A DNA stretch of 50,088 nucleotides from NCBI GenBank assembly GCA_947303255.1, contig CAMYXL010000012.1:1-50088 (forward strand), read 5' to 3'. How positions within the stretch are numbered: position 1 is the stretch's first letter; every line of letters begins with the position of its first letter. This document shows, in pieces, positions 16,444 through 24,636 of this stretch. Source of the stretch: an uncultured Clostridia bacterium (GTDB lineage Bacteria > Bacillota > Clostridia > Saccharofermentanales > Saccharofermentanaceae). Both the position numbers and the translations under genes were made by a program. The notes under the pieces were generated by a model, which worked only from the letters and a program-made list of their open reading frames with translations, was not told the DNA's origin and searched no databases.

Positions 16444-18669
16444 ATGAAAAGATCTATGAGGACATGGTTGCCGAAGATCGGGGCAACAGCATTGTCAATG
16501 GCATTGGGCGTGTCAGTACTTCCTGTCTTGGCAGGAGGCAGCAAAGTAAGAGCAGCTGAGGAGTGGAGCAAGAATAAAGACAACACCGGTCTCGGCACAA
16601 GCATTATCGGTAATCCTGATAAACCAAAAGATAAGGATGACGCATGGAGAGGAAACTATGTGTTATTCGGCACCTATGAGGGTGAGCCGATCCTGTTCAG
16701 AGTTCTTGATAATGAAACAGAAGTTTACGGCGGAAAGACGATGCTTCTGGACAGTGACAGAGTTCTTTACGAGGAACAGTTCGATCAATACATATACGAC
16801 GGAAAAGATTATGAAACAATTTATGCATACTTGATGTGGGATTATGTGGACCCTGAAGTAGAATACGATGACGAAGACTTGGACTTAGGTGATGGTTATC
16901 CGTATTTTCCGTGGGCAGAATGTGATCTTAGAGACAGACTCAACGGTGCAGATTTCTACAATAAAAGCGGAGTATTCACTGACGGTGAGAAGGACGCTAT
17001 ATTTACGAGTGTATTCCAGGGCGGAACTGATGTCCGAATAGATGAAGACAGTGAAATATTGCTCGAACTTTATGACGGTAAGACAGTTTCTCTTAACGAT
17101 AAGATATTCCTCTTGGATGCAGAAGATGTTATGAATCCGGATTACGGCTATTCCTCTTTTGCCGGAGTACTTCCTTATGTTGAAGAATTTGAAGGTTTTG
17201 ATGATTATGATTCATTCGATCAAGATATTGGTAATATTGGTGCGTTTTATCAAGGTGAAAACGTGGATAACAGGATCAAATTTGATCTTGATGGAGGAGA
17301 AGCTTGCTGGTGGCTCAGAAACACAATAGAGGTTCAGGAAAGTCCATTTGAAGAATTTGAAGAATTTGCAACTCCTGAGATGGTATTGGTAGCAGCCAAC
17401 AACGGAGAGATCTCACGGTATCTGGTATTTGAAATAGGTATCGGTGTAGCTCCGGCAATGAATGTTGATCTGTCCAAAGTGCTGTTCTCGTCAGTTATCT
17501 ATGAAGCAAACGATGACATGGGAGCAACTCATAAGCTCACTATCATAGACGATGATCTTAAGATCGCACTTACTGAAGGTGAGAAGGTTACTGCTGATGG
17601 CAGTAAGATCACAGTTCCGTTCACGATCACAGGTGAGAATGCAACACAGGCTTCCGTTCTTATCATCAATAAGGAATATGAAGCAGGAAATATCAATGAC
17701 ACGAATATCCTCTACTACGGCGCACTTGAAGGCGAGGGAAGCGGAACATTCGAACTTCCGTCTGATCTTGATGTCAGCAAGTGGGGAGAAGAATTCTTCG
17801 TATACATCATTGCTGAAGATATCAACGAGATGGAAGAAACAGATTACGCGAGTGCACCTGTCGAGGTCGCCGTTCCTGAGAAGAAGGATGATGACAACAA
17901 GACAGAGTACACTATCACAATTACAAGTACAGGCAACGGTTCAGCTAAGGCATCCGTTACAAAAGCTGTTGAAGGTACAGAAGTTACTTTGACAGTTACT
18001 CCTGACGAAGGATACAAGTTCAAGAGTTATGATGTTGTTTCAGGCGGCGTAACGATCACCGATAACAAGTTCAAGGTCGGAACGGCAAATGTCGAGATCA
18101 AGGTTAATTTCGAAGCTTCGACAAGCAACAACAATAACGACAATAACAACAATAACAATAGCAGTGTCACAAGTACACCTACTCCTACACCTAAGCCAAA
18201 GCCGGCTGCTAATTACACGATCATCCAGGGTGCTGACTCCAAGTGGAAGATAGGTTCTACAACTTATCCTATGGTCAAGATCCAGAGAAGTGAAGATGAC
18301 GAGAATATCATCAATTACTTCACGGGTGTGACCGTTAACGGAAAAGCTCTCATGAAGGATACAGATTACACGATCAAGGAAGGTTGTATCGAAGTTTCTC
18401 TGACGGAAGCTTACATGAAGAAACTGACCGCAGGATCATACAATATCAAGATCGAATTCACAGACGGATCAGTCACGACAACATTGACTGTTCAGGCAGC
18501 AGATAAGGTAACAACAAATACAACAACAAATACAACAACATCGAGCAAGAGCTCCGTTAAGACGGGTGAGACTATGATGTATGCCACATACGGCGTCGCT
18601 CTTCTTGCCGCAGCATCTGTATTGGTTACTGCGTCTTATGTTGTAAGAAAAAGAAAGCATGTCAGATGA
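16444..18669 (+). CDS. Large surface protein: DUF6273-like, repeat and C-terminal anchor
   Basis: 741 residues from the ATG at 16444 behind AAAGGAGAGG; a longer in-frame extension starts inside the upstream motif and is not needed. A signal peptide ends near residue 37 (VRAA). Next is a DUF6273-like domain with GTYEGEPILFRVLD, a WAECDLRDRLNG segment and WWLRNT. Then come Ig-like strands, a bacterial repeat domain (TSTGNGSAKASVTKAVEG), an Asn-rich and Thr/Pro linker, another Ig-like domain, a Thr-rich linker, and at the end SVKTGE plus a hydrophobic stretch and a basic tail. The end looks like a sortase-type or simple membrane anchor, though a standard LPxTG is absent. The function is probably adhesion or wall interaction. 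Confidence 0.8.
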   Translation: MKRSMRTWLPKIGATALSMALGVSVLPVLAGGSKVRAAEEWSKNKDNTGLGTSIIGNPDKPKDKDDAWRGNYVLFGTYEGEPILFRVLDNETEVYGGKTMLLDSDRVLYEEQFDQYIYDGKDYETIYAYLMWDYVDPEVEYDDEDLDLGDGYPYFPWAECDLRDRLNGADFYNKSGVFTDGEKDAIFTSVFQGGTDVRIDEDSEILLELYDGKTVSLNDKIFLLDAEDVMNPDYGYSSFAGVLPYVEEFEGFDDYDSFDQDIGNIGAFYQGENVDNRIKFDLDGGEACWWLRNTIEVQESPFEEFEEFATPEMVLVAANNGEISRYLVFEIGIGVAPAMNVDLSKVLFSSVIYEANDDMGATHKLTIIDDDLKIALTEGEKVTADGSKITVPFTITGENATQASVLIINKEYEAGNINDTNILYYGALEGEGSGTFELPSDLDVSKWGEEFFVYIIAEDINEMEETDYASAPVEVAVPEKKDDDNKTEYTITITSTGNGSAKASVTKAVEGTEVTLTVTPDEGYKFKSYDVVSGGVTITDNKFKVGTANVEIKVNFEASTSNNNNDNNNNNNSSVTSTPTPTPKPKPAANYTIIQGADSKWKIGSTTYPMVKIQRSEDDENIINYFTGVTVNGKALMKDTDYTIKEGCIEVSLTEAYMKKLTAGSYNIKIEFTDGSVTTTLTVQAADKVTTNTTTNTTTSSKSSVKTGETMMYATYGVALLAAASVLVTASYVVRKRKHVR

Positions 18670-18738
18670 TCTTTCTCGAAAACATTATTCGAATGCTGAT
18701 TGATCAGCAGTAAGCTTGGTCGCTTAATATCAAAAAAG

Positions 18739-18770
18739 TTAAAGTCCTTGAACAAAGGACTTTAATTTTT
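18739..18770 (+). terminator. Intrinsic terminator after surface protein
   Basis: The stem TTAAAGTCCTT (18739-18749) pairs with AAGGACTTTAA (18755-18765) around a five-base loop and is followed by TTTTT. Confidence 0.85.
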
Positions 18771-18875
18771 GCAAACAAATTGTTAAAAGGGCTCTTCCCA
18801 AAAATCCTACCATATCAATATTGTTTGAAAAATGTTACGATAATGGTGGGAGATGGTTTTATTCGGAGGGGTCAC

Positions 18876-19445
18876 ATGGCTGAAACGGACGGGCTGACGT
18901 ATATCCGTTTTTTGAAGGAAAATGATCATGACGCGTTGCGGATCATTTTCGAGAAATACAGGAACGGCGTGACACTTTTTCTTCTTGGGATCGTTCAGAA
19001 CGAAGACGATGCCGAGGAACTTATGATGGACACTTTCGCCCTCCTGGCATCCCGTACTTTGCACTACAAGGTCAAAGATGACGCGTCATTCAAGACGTGG
19101 CTCTATGCTATTGCCAAAAATCAGGCAAGGACATTCCTCAGAAAGAAGAGGAACCATCTCACAGAACCAGACGAGGATATCGAGACCATCAAGGCTGACG
19201 ATTCTTCTGTTCCTGATTCGATCCTTATCGAAAACGAGCGCAACGCCATGCTCTACAAAGCTCTCTTCAACATCGACGAAGCCTACAGGCAGGTATTGTA
19301 TCTGATGTACTTCGAGGAGATGAAGCCGGAGCAGATAAGCCGGATCATTAAAAAATCCACCAAGCAGACATATAATCTCACGAATCGCGGAAGGGTTGCG
19401 CTTCGCAAAGAAATGGAAAGGATGGGTTACTCATGGGGTATCTGA
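18876..19445 (+). CDS. ECF-type RNA polymerase sigma factor
   Basis: 189 residues from the ATG at 18876 with GGAGGGG upstream; the longer in-frame extension to 18780 has no ribosome binding site. Region 2 spans about residues 8-75 (FLKENDHDALRIIFEKYRNG, then EDDAEELMMDTFALL, then the -10 binding segment FKTWLYAIAKNQARTFLRKK). Region 4 spans about 130-185 with the helix-turn-helix KPEQISRIIKKSTKQTYNLT. It heads an operon with a 33-residue membrane peptide, a multi-TM protein and a PrsW-like protease. In related systems PrsW starts degradation of the anti-sigma factor, so this sigma factor probably responds to an envelope signal. Confidence 0.9.
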   Translation: MAETDGLTYIRFLKENDHDALRIIFEKYRNGVTLFLLGIVQNEDDAEELMMDTFALLASRTLHYKVKDDASFKTWLYAIAKNQARTFLRKKRNHLTEPDEDIETIKADDSSVPDSILIENERNAMLYKALFNIDEAYRQVLYLMYFEEMKPEQISRIIKKSTKQTYNLTNRGRVALRKEMERMGYSWGI

Positions 19446-19534
19446 TCACGGGAGTACTTGCAGTTTTGCTGGGAATATTAACTGCTCAACTTGCTTTTCT
19501 CTTCAGAGATATGAGGAGAAATAAAAACAGATGA
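19433..19534 (+). CDS. 33-residue single-TM membrane peptide
   Basis: A short open frame that overlaps the sigma factor end by 13 bases and whose stop overlaps the next start as ATGA. It encodes a hydrophobic segment (YLITGVLAVLLGILTAQLAF, residues 3-22) and a basic tail (RDMRRNKNR). This is the composition of a real small membrane protein with its basic tail in the cytoplasm. Placement between a sigma factor and membrane genes with translational-coupling overlaps on both sides supports expression. It has no strong ribosome binding site of its own. A role as a minimal anti-sigma or signalling peptide is inference. Confidence 0.6.
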   Translation: MGYLITGVLAVLLGILTAQLAFLFRDMRRNKNR

Positions 19535-20310
19535 CTGTTGAGACCAAGTTGAGCGTACTTCTCAATATCATCCTTACGGTTGTCCTGATCCTGATCCTTA
19601 TTCCGTCCGTGAAAATGATCGTTAAAGACAGGAAACGCTTCCTTATGCTCTTTTTCTCAATGGGATGCATGTGCTATCTGTTGAGCGCGTTTTACTGGAT
19701 CGCCTATGAGATCATCAGGCCGGGAACCAGAATGCCGTTTGCGGCTGACGAGATCGCAGACTGTTCGATGATCCTTTTGTTTTCGGCAAGTCTTGAGACG
19801 CTTCTTCGTGACAAGAAGAAAAATGCTCCCGGTGAACTGATCTTCACCTTCGTTTATATAAGCGCCAACATTTTCCTGTGGATCATGTGGTCCGGCGAGT
19901 GGGTGCAGGATATAGTTTTCGGTCTGCCGTATTATTATTTCCTGTGGATGATCATAAGAGGAATAAGAAGTTCGAAAGCACTCAACAAAGTTGAACTCAT
20001 CGCCTGCATAGTGGGCCCTTTCGCGATCATCGGATTCCAGATCGGAAACCTTTATGCGGCAGGCAATGCCCGTAACATATTCGATCTTATGGCATACACA
20101 TCCATCTATTTCTTCATGGCGTGGTTCGGCATCAAGAGTATCAAGACCGGAAATATCTATCTCAGATACGGTTTCTTCTTCTGGACTCTCATCGCCATGT
20201 ACTCATGTCCTGAGTACCTCTATCTGGTGGCGACTGCTTCCAACATACTGGCTACTTTCGTAGTCTATCTTGCTGTGAAAAAGGAGACGTTGAAAGATGA
20301 TATACGCTGA
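19531..20310 (+). CDS. Multi-TM membrane protein of sigma/PrsW operon
   Basis: A 259-residue hydrophobic protein with about seven or eight membrane segments, starting near residue 9 (LNIILTVVLILILIP) and ending with the segment preceding AVKKETLKDD. It contains no recognised catalytic motif. Charged loops are short, and the layout recalls sensory seven-TM domains. Its start overlaps the upstream peptide gene (ATGA) and its end overlaps the protease gene by 14 bases, so all are translated together. It may be the sensor or an anti-sigma membrane partner, but this cannot be decided from sequence. Confidence 0.75.
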   Translation: MTVETKLSVLLNIILTVVLILILIPSVKMIVKDRKRFLMLFFSMGCMCYLLSAFYWIAYEIIRPGTRMPFAADEIADCSMILLFSASLETLLRDKKKNAPGELIFTFVYISANIFLWIMWSGEWVQDIVFGLPYYYFLWMIIRGIRSSKALNKVELIACIVGPFAIIGFQIGNLYAAGNARNIFDLMAYTSIYFFMAWFGIKSIKTGNIYLRYGFFFWTLIAMYSCPEYLYLVATASNILATFVVYLAVKKETLKDDIR

Positions 20311-20941
20311 AAATGTATTCCTTTGCATAGCAGTCCCACTCGCGATAGCGATCCTGTTCACCAGGAACAGCGCCAGACGAATGACCGTGTCGTTTCTTAC
20401 GGGTATGTTGGTCTGCCTTCTTTCCGCATATATCGGAGGCTTCCTGCAGCTCGTGTCCCGCTATAGTTCCGAAAATATGTCGATCTTCCTGTCACCGATC
20501 GTCGAAGAGGTCATGAAGTTCATGCCGGTACTGTTCTGCCTTTATATCTTCGAACCGACCTATGACGAATTGAGACTTACGGCCGTCGGTATCGGAGCGG
20601 GCTTTGCGACCTTTGAGAACTGTTGCTTCATCCTGACATCCGGTGCCCAGAATCTCGGCTACGTCCTCATCAGAGGATCCGCGGTCGGCGTCATGCACGT
20701 TGTCACCATGGTCGCGATCGTCGCAGGACTTCATCTTCTTAAGACCTACAAAGTTTTCTCTTTCTCGGGCGTCAGCGGTGCCCTTGCCCTTTCGGTGATA
20801 TTCCATTCGCTTTATAACCTTTTGGTCTCAAAACCGGGCGTATCGTCTTACATCGGTTACATTTTGCCGATGCTATTTGCATTTGTTCTATATCTCTTAA
20901 ACCGCCTGTCCAAGGAGTTTAACGAGGATCAGAAGGCATAA
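20297..20941 (+). CDS. PrsW family glutamic-type intramembrane protease
   Basis: A 214-residue, multi-TM protein. The family motifs are present: EExxK (Glu70, Glu71, Lys74 in SPIVEEVMKF), FENCCF with Glu107, the His134 helix (GVMHVVTM) and the final HSLYN (His170, Asn174). In Bacillus subtilis PrsW makes the first cut of anti-sigma factor RsiW in response to envelope stress. Here it is the last gene of an operon headed by an ECF sigma factor, which fits that role. What it cuts is not clear, because no standard anti-sigma protein is encoded in the operon. Confidence 0.88.
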   Translation: MIYAENVFLCIAVPLAIAILFTRNSARRMTVSFLTGMLVCLLSAYIGGFLQLVSRYSSENMSIFLSPIVEEVMKFMPVLFCLYIFEPTYDELRLTAVGIGAGFATFENCCFILTSGAQNLGYVLIRGSAVGVMHVVTMVAIVAGLHLLKTYKVFSFSGVSGALALSVIFHSLYNLLVSKPGVSSYIGYILPMLFAFVLYLLNRLSKEFNEDQKA

Positions 20942-20967
20942 ATTTATGCCTTTTTGAAATTTTTTTC

Positions 20968-20996
20968 TTTTTTTCGAAAAAAATATGAGTAAAAAT
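20968..20996 (+). repeat. 29-bp shared upstream motif, copy 2
   Basis: It matches 16340-16368 with a single difference and lies 49 bases before the GTG start of the small two-TM gene. Together the copies flank the sigma/PrsW operon. Confidence 0.6.
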
Positions 20997-21045
20997 ATTA
21001 GTTAGTGTTATTAACTTTGTGAAAGGTAAGAAAAGGAGGCATTTC

Positions 21046-21345
21046 GTGAAGTACACGACAGATGAGGCATTAAAGGAAATAACCAAGCGTGGTGCGGAGA
21101 TCAAGAGAAAACATGATCAGAAGATCACCGGTATCTTATCCGCAGCTTCACTGCTATGCGTTATCGCCATCATAATGACTGCCAGCTTCTTCTCGGGATC
21201 ACAGGTATCCGGAGAACAGACCGTGTACGGCTCCTTTGTACTCTCCGCCGAGACAGGCGGATATGTGCTCGTTGCAGTTTTGGGCTTCGCTCTGGGCGTA
21301 GTCGTCACCTGCATCATCAGGCACTTCAAGACCAAGGCAAAGTAA
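21046..21345 (+). CDS. Small two-TM protein
   Basis: 99 residues starting at the GTG at 21046, chosen because AAAAGGAGG lies six bases upstream; the alternative GTG at 21019 has no ribosome binding site. The N-terminal 26 residues are basic and cytoplasmic (TDEALKEITKRGAEIKRKHD). Membrane segments lie at about 27-49 and 71-92 with a 20-residue outside loop, and the tail is basic. A short cytoplasmic N-terminus followed by a TM is also the layout of small anti-sigma factors, so it may be the missing regulator of the upstream sigma factor. The shared 29-bp motif upstream suggests common control with the surface protein gene. Confidence 0.65.
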   Translation: MKYTTDEALKEITKRGAEIKRKHDQKITGILSAASLLCVIAIIMTASFFSGSQVSGEQTVYGSFVLSAETGGYVLVAVLGFALGVVVTCIIRHFKTKAK

Positions 21346-21361
21346 AGTAACCCCTTTACTT
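21340..21361 (+). terminator. Weak hairpin overlapping the stop codon
   Basis: The stem AAGTAAAG (21340-21347) pairs with CTTTACTT (21354-21361) and is followed by ATAATAAAAT. It is AT-rich and not strong. Confidence 0.3.
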
Positions 21362-21380
21362 ATAATAAAATCACTCTCAC

Positions 21381-21406
21381 GGGGGCCTCGTTATCACGGG
21401 GCCCTC
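21381..21406 (+). terminator. GC-rich hairpin before second sigma operon
   Basis: GGGGGCCTCG (21381-21390) pairs with CGGGGCCCTC (21397-21406), allowing G-U pairs, around TTATCA. AATATTTG follows, which is a poor T tract, so termination is likely but not certain. Confidence 0.5.
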
Positions 21407-21456
21407 AATATTTGTAAAGACTTTTTTCTGTTCCGGAAAAGTGTACTATTTGATTA

Positions 21457-21486
21457 TGTAACCTCAAGTAACCAAATGTCGCTATA
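21457..21486 (+). promoter_or_regulatory. Possible ECF-type promoter of second sigma operon
   Basis: TGTAACC (21457-21463) and, 16 bases after AACC, CGCTATA (21480-21486) have the shape of an ECF promoter (AAC at -35, CG-type -10). If real, it would mean autoregulation by the sigma factor encoded downstream. By-eye call only. Confidence 0.3.
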
Positions 21487-21519
21487 TAGGGTGAAGACCA
21501 TACAAAGGAGGTATCGTTC

Positions 21520-22080
21520 ATGGATGACGATAAGATCGTAGAGCTCTACTTATCGCGTAACGAAGAAGCGATAACTCAGACTGCGAACAAGTATGGTTCT
21601 GCACTCAGAAATATAGCATACGGAATTTTGTACGATAGGGAGAGCGCTGAAGAATGTGAGAACGATGCATATCTTCAGACGTGGAATCTTATTCCCCCTC
21701 ATGAACCGAGAACCTATCTGTTTGCTTTTGTAGGCAGGATCGTAAGGCATATCGCTCTGGATGTCTGTAAGATGAACAGACGTCAGAAACGATATGCAGT
21801 TTATAGCGAACTTACACAGGAGATGCATGAATGTATCCCGTCTGCGAGCAATACTGAAGATGTGATCGATGCGAAGTATCTGAGCGAATCAATAAATAAG
21901 TTCTTGGAAGGCTGCTCAAAACAGCAGCAGAATGTCTTTGTCAGAAGATATTGGTACTTTGATTCTGTTGAGAATATCGCTGCCAGATATGGCTTTTCTC
22001 AAAGCAAGGTCAAGACCATGCTGTTCAGGATGAGAGCCGACCTCAAAAAGCATCTTCAGGATGGAGGATACGACGTATGA
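21520..22080 (+). CDS. ECF-type RNA polymerase sigma factor
   Basis: A 186-residue sigma-70 family protein with a strong AAAGGAGG site. Region 2 is at about 4-75 (LYLSRNEEAITQTANKYG, then RESAEECENDAYLQTWNLIP, then LFAFVGRIVRHIALDVCK), and region 4 is at about 125-180 with SVENIAARYGFSQSKVKTML as helix-turn-helix. This is the type common in Clostridia that is paired with a one-TM anti-sigma-like protein. Its stop overlaps the next start (ATGA at 22077), which is the expected arrangement for a sigma/anti-sigma pair. Confidence 0.9.
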   Translation: MDDDKIVELYLSRNEEAITQTANKYGSALRNIAYGILYDRESAEECENDAYLQTWNLIPPHEPRTYLFAFVGRIVRHIALDVCKMNRRQKRYAVYSELTQEMHECIPSASNTEDVIDAKYLSESINKFLEGCSKQQQNVFVRRYWYFDSVENIAARYGFSQSKVKTMLFRMRADLKKHLQDGGYDV

Positions 22081-23093
22081 GAGATACAGATCTGTTAGAA
22101 GCGGTCGGAGGCATCGATAACAAATATATAAAGCAGGCAGGCAAAGCGAAGACCCGTGATCTCAGGTGGGTACCGATAGCAGTTGCTGCTTTATCAGTTA
22201 CAATTCTGGGTGTTATATTTATTTCTAAACTTCTTAATAAGGATGATGTTGTTTCCACTACAAAACCTACGGAGGTTACACAGTCGCTGTTCACTGAACC
22301 AACGGGAGTTACAGCAATGGAAATGGAGAGTACAGGTGTATATGTGCCTTCTATCAAACTACCCGAATCCACTGAATCCGGAACGGCAGCTGATATGATC
22401 GGACTGGTTGTATACAAAGGTCAGATCTATACCCAGGCCGTGGATTATACCGGTGAAGAAGCATATAAGATCGATGCGATAGTGGGAGAGTATCTCGGAA
22501 CTGCACGAGGCAATCTCGATGAGTGGTCCAGCCAGGATGATTATGCAGATGAATTTGCATCTACGATCTATGGAGAGGTATATTCGGTCAACGGATATGA
22601 TACGAGCTTCAGGATATGCCTCAGAGCTGAATATGAAGATGAGAACGGATCCAATCTGTGGATACAGTTCCTTGATTGTCTTAACGGAATAACGATCACC
22701 AAGGGAAGCGAGTTGTTTGAAGACAGACTCCATGTCCGTGAGAAGGTAGCGATGGTCCAGTGGCAAAGTCAGGAGGACTGGGACTACTATCTGGGAAATT
22801 ATCAGGATGCGGATATAGATGAATCGCTCTGGAATGAATTCTGGGATGCTGTCGATAACGGTGACTTCTATTATATGTGGAATGAGGAAGATTTAAGTCC
22901 GATCATAAATGATATGTCGCATCAGGCTCATATGATCATCAACATGAATGATGGTGCGAAGGTCAACGTGAGGTTGATCGAGTTTGATGGTGAAGGATAT
23001 GTGGGATATGAGTCATTTGGATGGTACTACGTGAAGGTACCGAAGGATGTTTTCGATAAGATGTATGAGGCATGCGGAGGAACGTATCAGTAA
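22077..23093 (+). CDS. Probable membrane-anchored anti-sigma factor
   Basis: A 338-residue protein. Residues 1-36 are the cytoplasmic part, beginning MRDTDLLEAVGGID, a pattern typical of proteins encoded directly after this type of ECF sigma factor. One membrane segment lies at about 38-58. The large outside region includes a domain at about 105-225 (YKGQIYTQAVDYTGEE to LFEDRL) and a Trp/Asp-rich part. The overlap with the sigma gene implies equal translation. No direct sequence proof of sigma binding exists, so the role follows from layout. A shorter relative of its outside domain is the next gene. Confidence 0.75.
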   Translation: MRDTDLLEAVGGIDNKYIKQAGKAKTRDLRWVPIAVAALSVTILGVIFISKLLNKDDVVSTTKPTEVTQSLFTEPTGVTAMEMESTGVYVPSIKLPESTESGTAADMIGLVVYKGQIYTQAVDYTGEEAYKIDAIVGEYLGTARGNLDEWSSQDDYADEFASTIYGEVYSVNGYDTSFRICLRAEYEDENGSNLWIQFLDCLNGITITKGSELFEDRLHVREKVAMVQWQSQEDWDYYLGNYQDADIDESLWNEFWDAVDNGDFYYMWNEEDLSPIINDMSHQAHMIINMNDGAKVNVRLIEFDGEGYVGYESFGWYYVKVPKDVFDKMYEACGGTYQ

Positions 23094-23113
23094 CCGGTGA
23101 GGAGGTGGCTGTT

Positions 23114-23515
23114 ATGAGACGGATATTAACTGCTGTTTTGTGTTTAACGATTCTATTAACACTTTGCTGCTGCGCTTCCAAGGTGAGTACAGATAGTACA
23201 ACAAGTGAATCCGAACTGACTCCGACAGGCCTTTCCGAGGGGCAGATCGCACCGCCACAGGTGATGTATAACGGAGAAATCTATCTGTACAGATATTCAA
23301 GTCCGGGCCAAAACGGAGCACCAAACGGATTTGAAGTTGTGGGTCAAATAAAGTTGGTAGATGATCTTAATGTTCCGGTTGAAGATATGTGTGCGGGCGG
23401 TGTCGAAATAGCGTTTAAGCCTGGACAGGATATCTATGCATCGGAGGAAGATGACTCCAGGATATGCGTTCATTGTGATGAAGGATATTATCTTTTATAC
23501 AAAAGCGAGGAATAA
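23114..23515 (+). CDS. Lipoprotein sharing the outside domain of the anti-sigma protein
   Basis: 133 residues from the ATG at 23114 with GAGGAGGTGG upstream; the in-frame extension to 23072 overlaps the previous gene. The lipoprotein signal has a run of Cys (LTLCCCAS), so the exact lipidated Cys is unclear. The mature domain includes VMYNGEIYLYRYSS, EVVGQIKLV, FKPGQDIYASEEDDSRICV and GYYLLYK, the same order of elements as the first outside domain of the anti-sigma protein. It may compete for, or report, the same envelope ligand. Cotranscription with the sigma pair is likely. Confidence 0.7.
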   Translation: MRRILTAVLCLTILLTLCCCASKVSTDSTTSESELTPTGLSEGQIAPPQVMYNGEIYLYRYSSPGQNGAPNGFEVVGQIKLVDDLNVPVEDMCAGGVEIAFKPGQDIYASEEDDSRICVHCDEGYYLLYKSEE

Positions 23516-23559
23516 AAACTTATAACTGATTTATCTCTTTCTTTACGTTTTCTTTAAAC

Positions 23560-23584
23560 TTGGTTGTTAACCTGTAACCACCAA
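23560..23584. promoter_or_regulatory. Imperfect palindrome before DUF4003-like gene
   Basis: TTGGTTGTTA (23560-23569) and TAACCACCAA (23575-23584) are inverted repeats with one mismatch and a five-base centre. They stand just before the ribosome binding site region of the next gene. The element could be an operator or a leader hairpin. Confidence 0.35.
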
Positions 23585-23611
23585 CAAAGGAGACCGAAAG
23601 GAAGAAATGTT

Positions 23612-24577
23612 ATGAATGATATTACGAGAAAATACTTGAACAACTTTATCGCAGATTTTGAAAGTGCAAAGAAGATCTGCAGATGGGATGGCGCAGCTCA
23701 AGCCGCAACAATGTCTGCAGTCTTTATCGGTAACGATCTGCCGACAGATGTCGAGGCTATAAGAAGAGCACAGCAGGTCATCAAGAAGAACGTAGGAGTC
23801 TTCTCGGGACTTCGTTCCGGTTACGCAAGAAATATCGTTGCGGCAGCAGTAGCAATGTCTGATGATCAGGAAAGTGCGGTTAGAACGATCGAGAAGATCG
23901 AATCAGCTCTGAAGCCAGGCATGTTCGAGTCTTTCCAGTGGATCATCTGCGCTACGATGATCTACCTTAACAGCGAGAACGGCGACTACATGACAGCTGT
24001 TGAAAGGACAAGAATGATCTATAACGATGTAGCAAAAAATCACCCTGTCATCGGAAGCGGCAAGCATGTTGCAAACTGCGCACTTCTGGCTATGTCCGAC
24101 AAGGATCCTTACTACATTTCCGAGGAATACGAGGAGTGCTACAAGGAACTCGTTAAGCGCTATGGCAAAGGTTCCGCTACACTTTATGCTGCAGCAGCAA
24201 TGAGCCTTTTCGGCGGCGGTGCAGACATCAAGGCCGAGAAGGTATGGATGCTCCATAAGACACTCAAGAATATGCGCTTCCACTTTACAACAGACGGACT
24301 CGAGATCATCGCTCTTATCTCAGGTCTTTTTGGTGAGAATCCGCAGGACATCTTAAGAGATATGGAGGAGGTAAGCAAGGAACTTTCCAAGATAAAGGGA
24401 ATGGGCGCTTGGGGCGTCGGCGACAAGGTAAGAAACATGCTCGCAGCAACCATCGTTATCGATGCATGCACAGAGGATCGTAAGGAAGCATACTTTGCTA
24501 AGCAGGCGATCATGAATATCCTCTGCCAGGCAATGTCTGATAATGACGCAACTGCAGTAATGGTAACCACCATGTAA
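23612..24577 (+). CDS. DUF4003-like protein
   Basis: 321 residues from the ATG at 23612 behind GAAAGGAAG; an in-frame extension upstream begins within the palindrome. It is a soluble, fully helical protein made of amphipathic helices (DITRKYLNNFIADFESAK, SGYARNIVAAAVAMSDD, VIGSGKHVANCALLAMSD, KNMRFHFTTDGLEIIALISG), in keeping with the DUF4003 family of about 320 residues. The family has no known biochemical function. Codon use looks well adapted (many aag, atc, gaa), suggesting good expression. It is not clearly in an operon with its neighbours. Confidence 0.65.
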   Translation: MNDITRKYLNNFIADFESAKKICRWDGAAQAATMSAVFIGNDLPTDVEAIRRAQQVIKKNVGVFSGLRSGYARNIVAAAVAMSDDQESAVRTIEKIESALKPGMFESFQWIICATMIYLNSENGDYMTAVERTRMIYNDVAKNHPVIGSGKHVANCALLAMSDKDPYYISEEYEECYKELVKRYGKGSATLYAAAAMSLFGGGADIKAEKVWMLHKTLKNMRFHFTTDGLEIIALISGLFGENPQDILRDMEEVSKELSKIKGMGAWGVGDKVRNMLAATIVIDACTEDRKEAYFAKQAIMNILCQAMSDNDATAVMVTTM

Positions 24578-24636
24578 AAGGAAATATTGAATATACATAA
24601 AGGCGCAGTGCAAATATCCGTCTTTCGAGAATCTGA

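Noticed and set aside
18121..18180. AAC-rich tandem repeat as CRISPR or minisatellite
   Set aside because: It encodes an in-frame Asn-rich linker in the surface protein.
18639..18669. Classical LPxTG sorting signal in the surface protein
   Set aside because: Only SVKTGE is seen before the hydrophobic tail, so sortase anchoring is left as a possibility.
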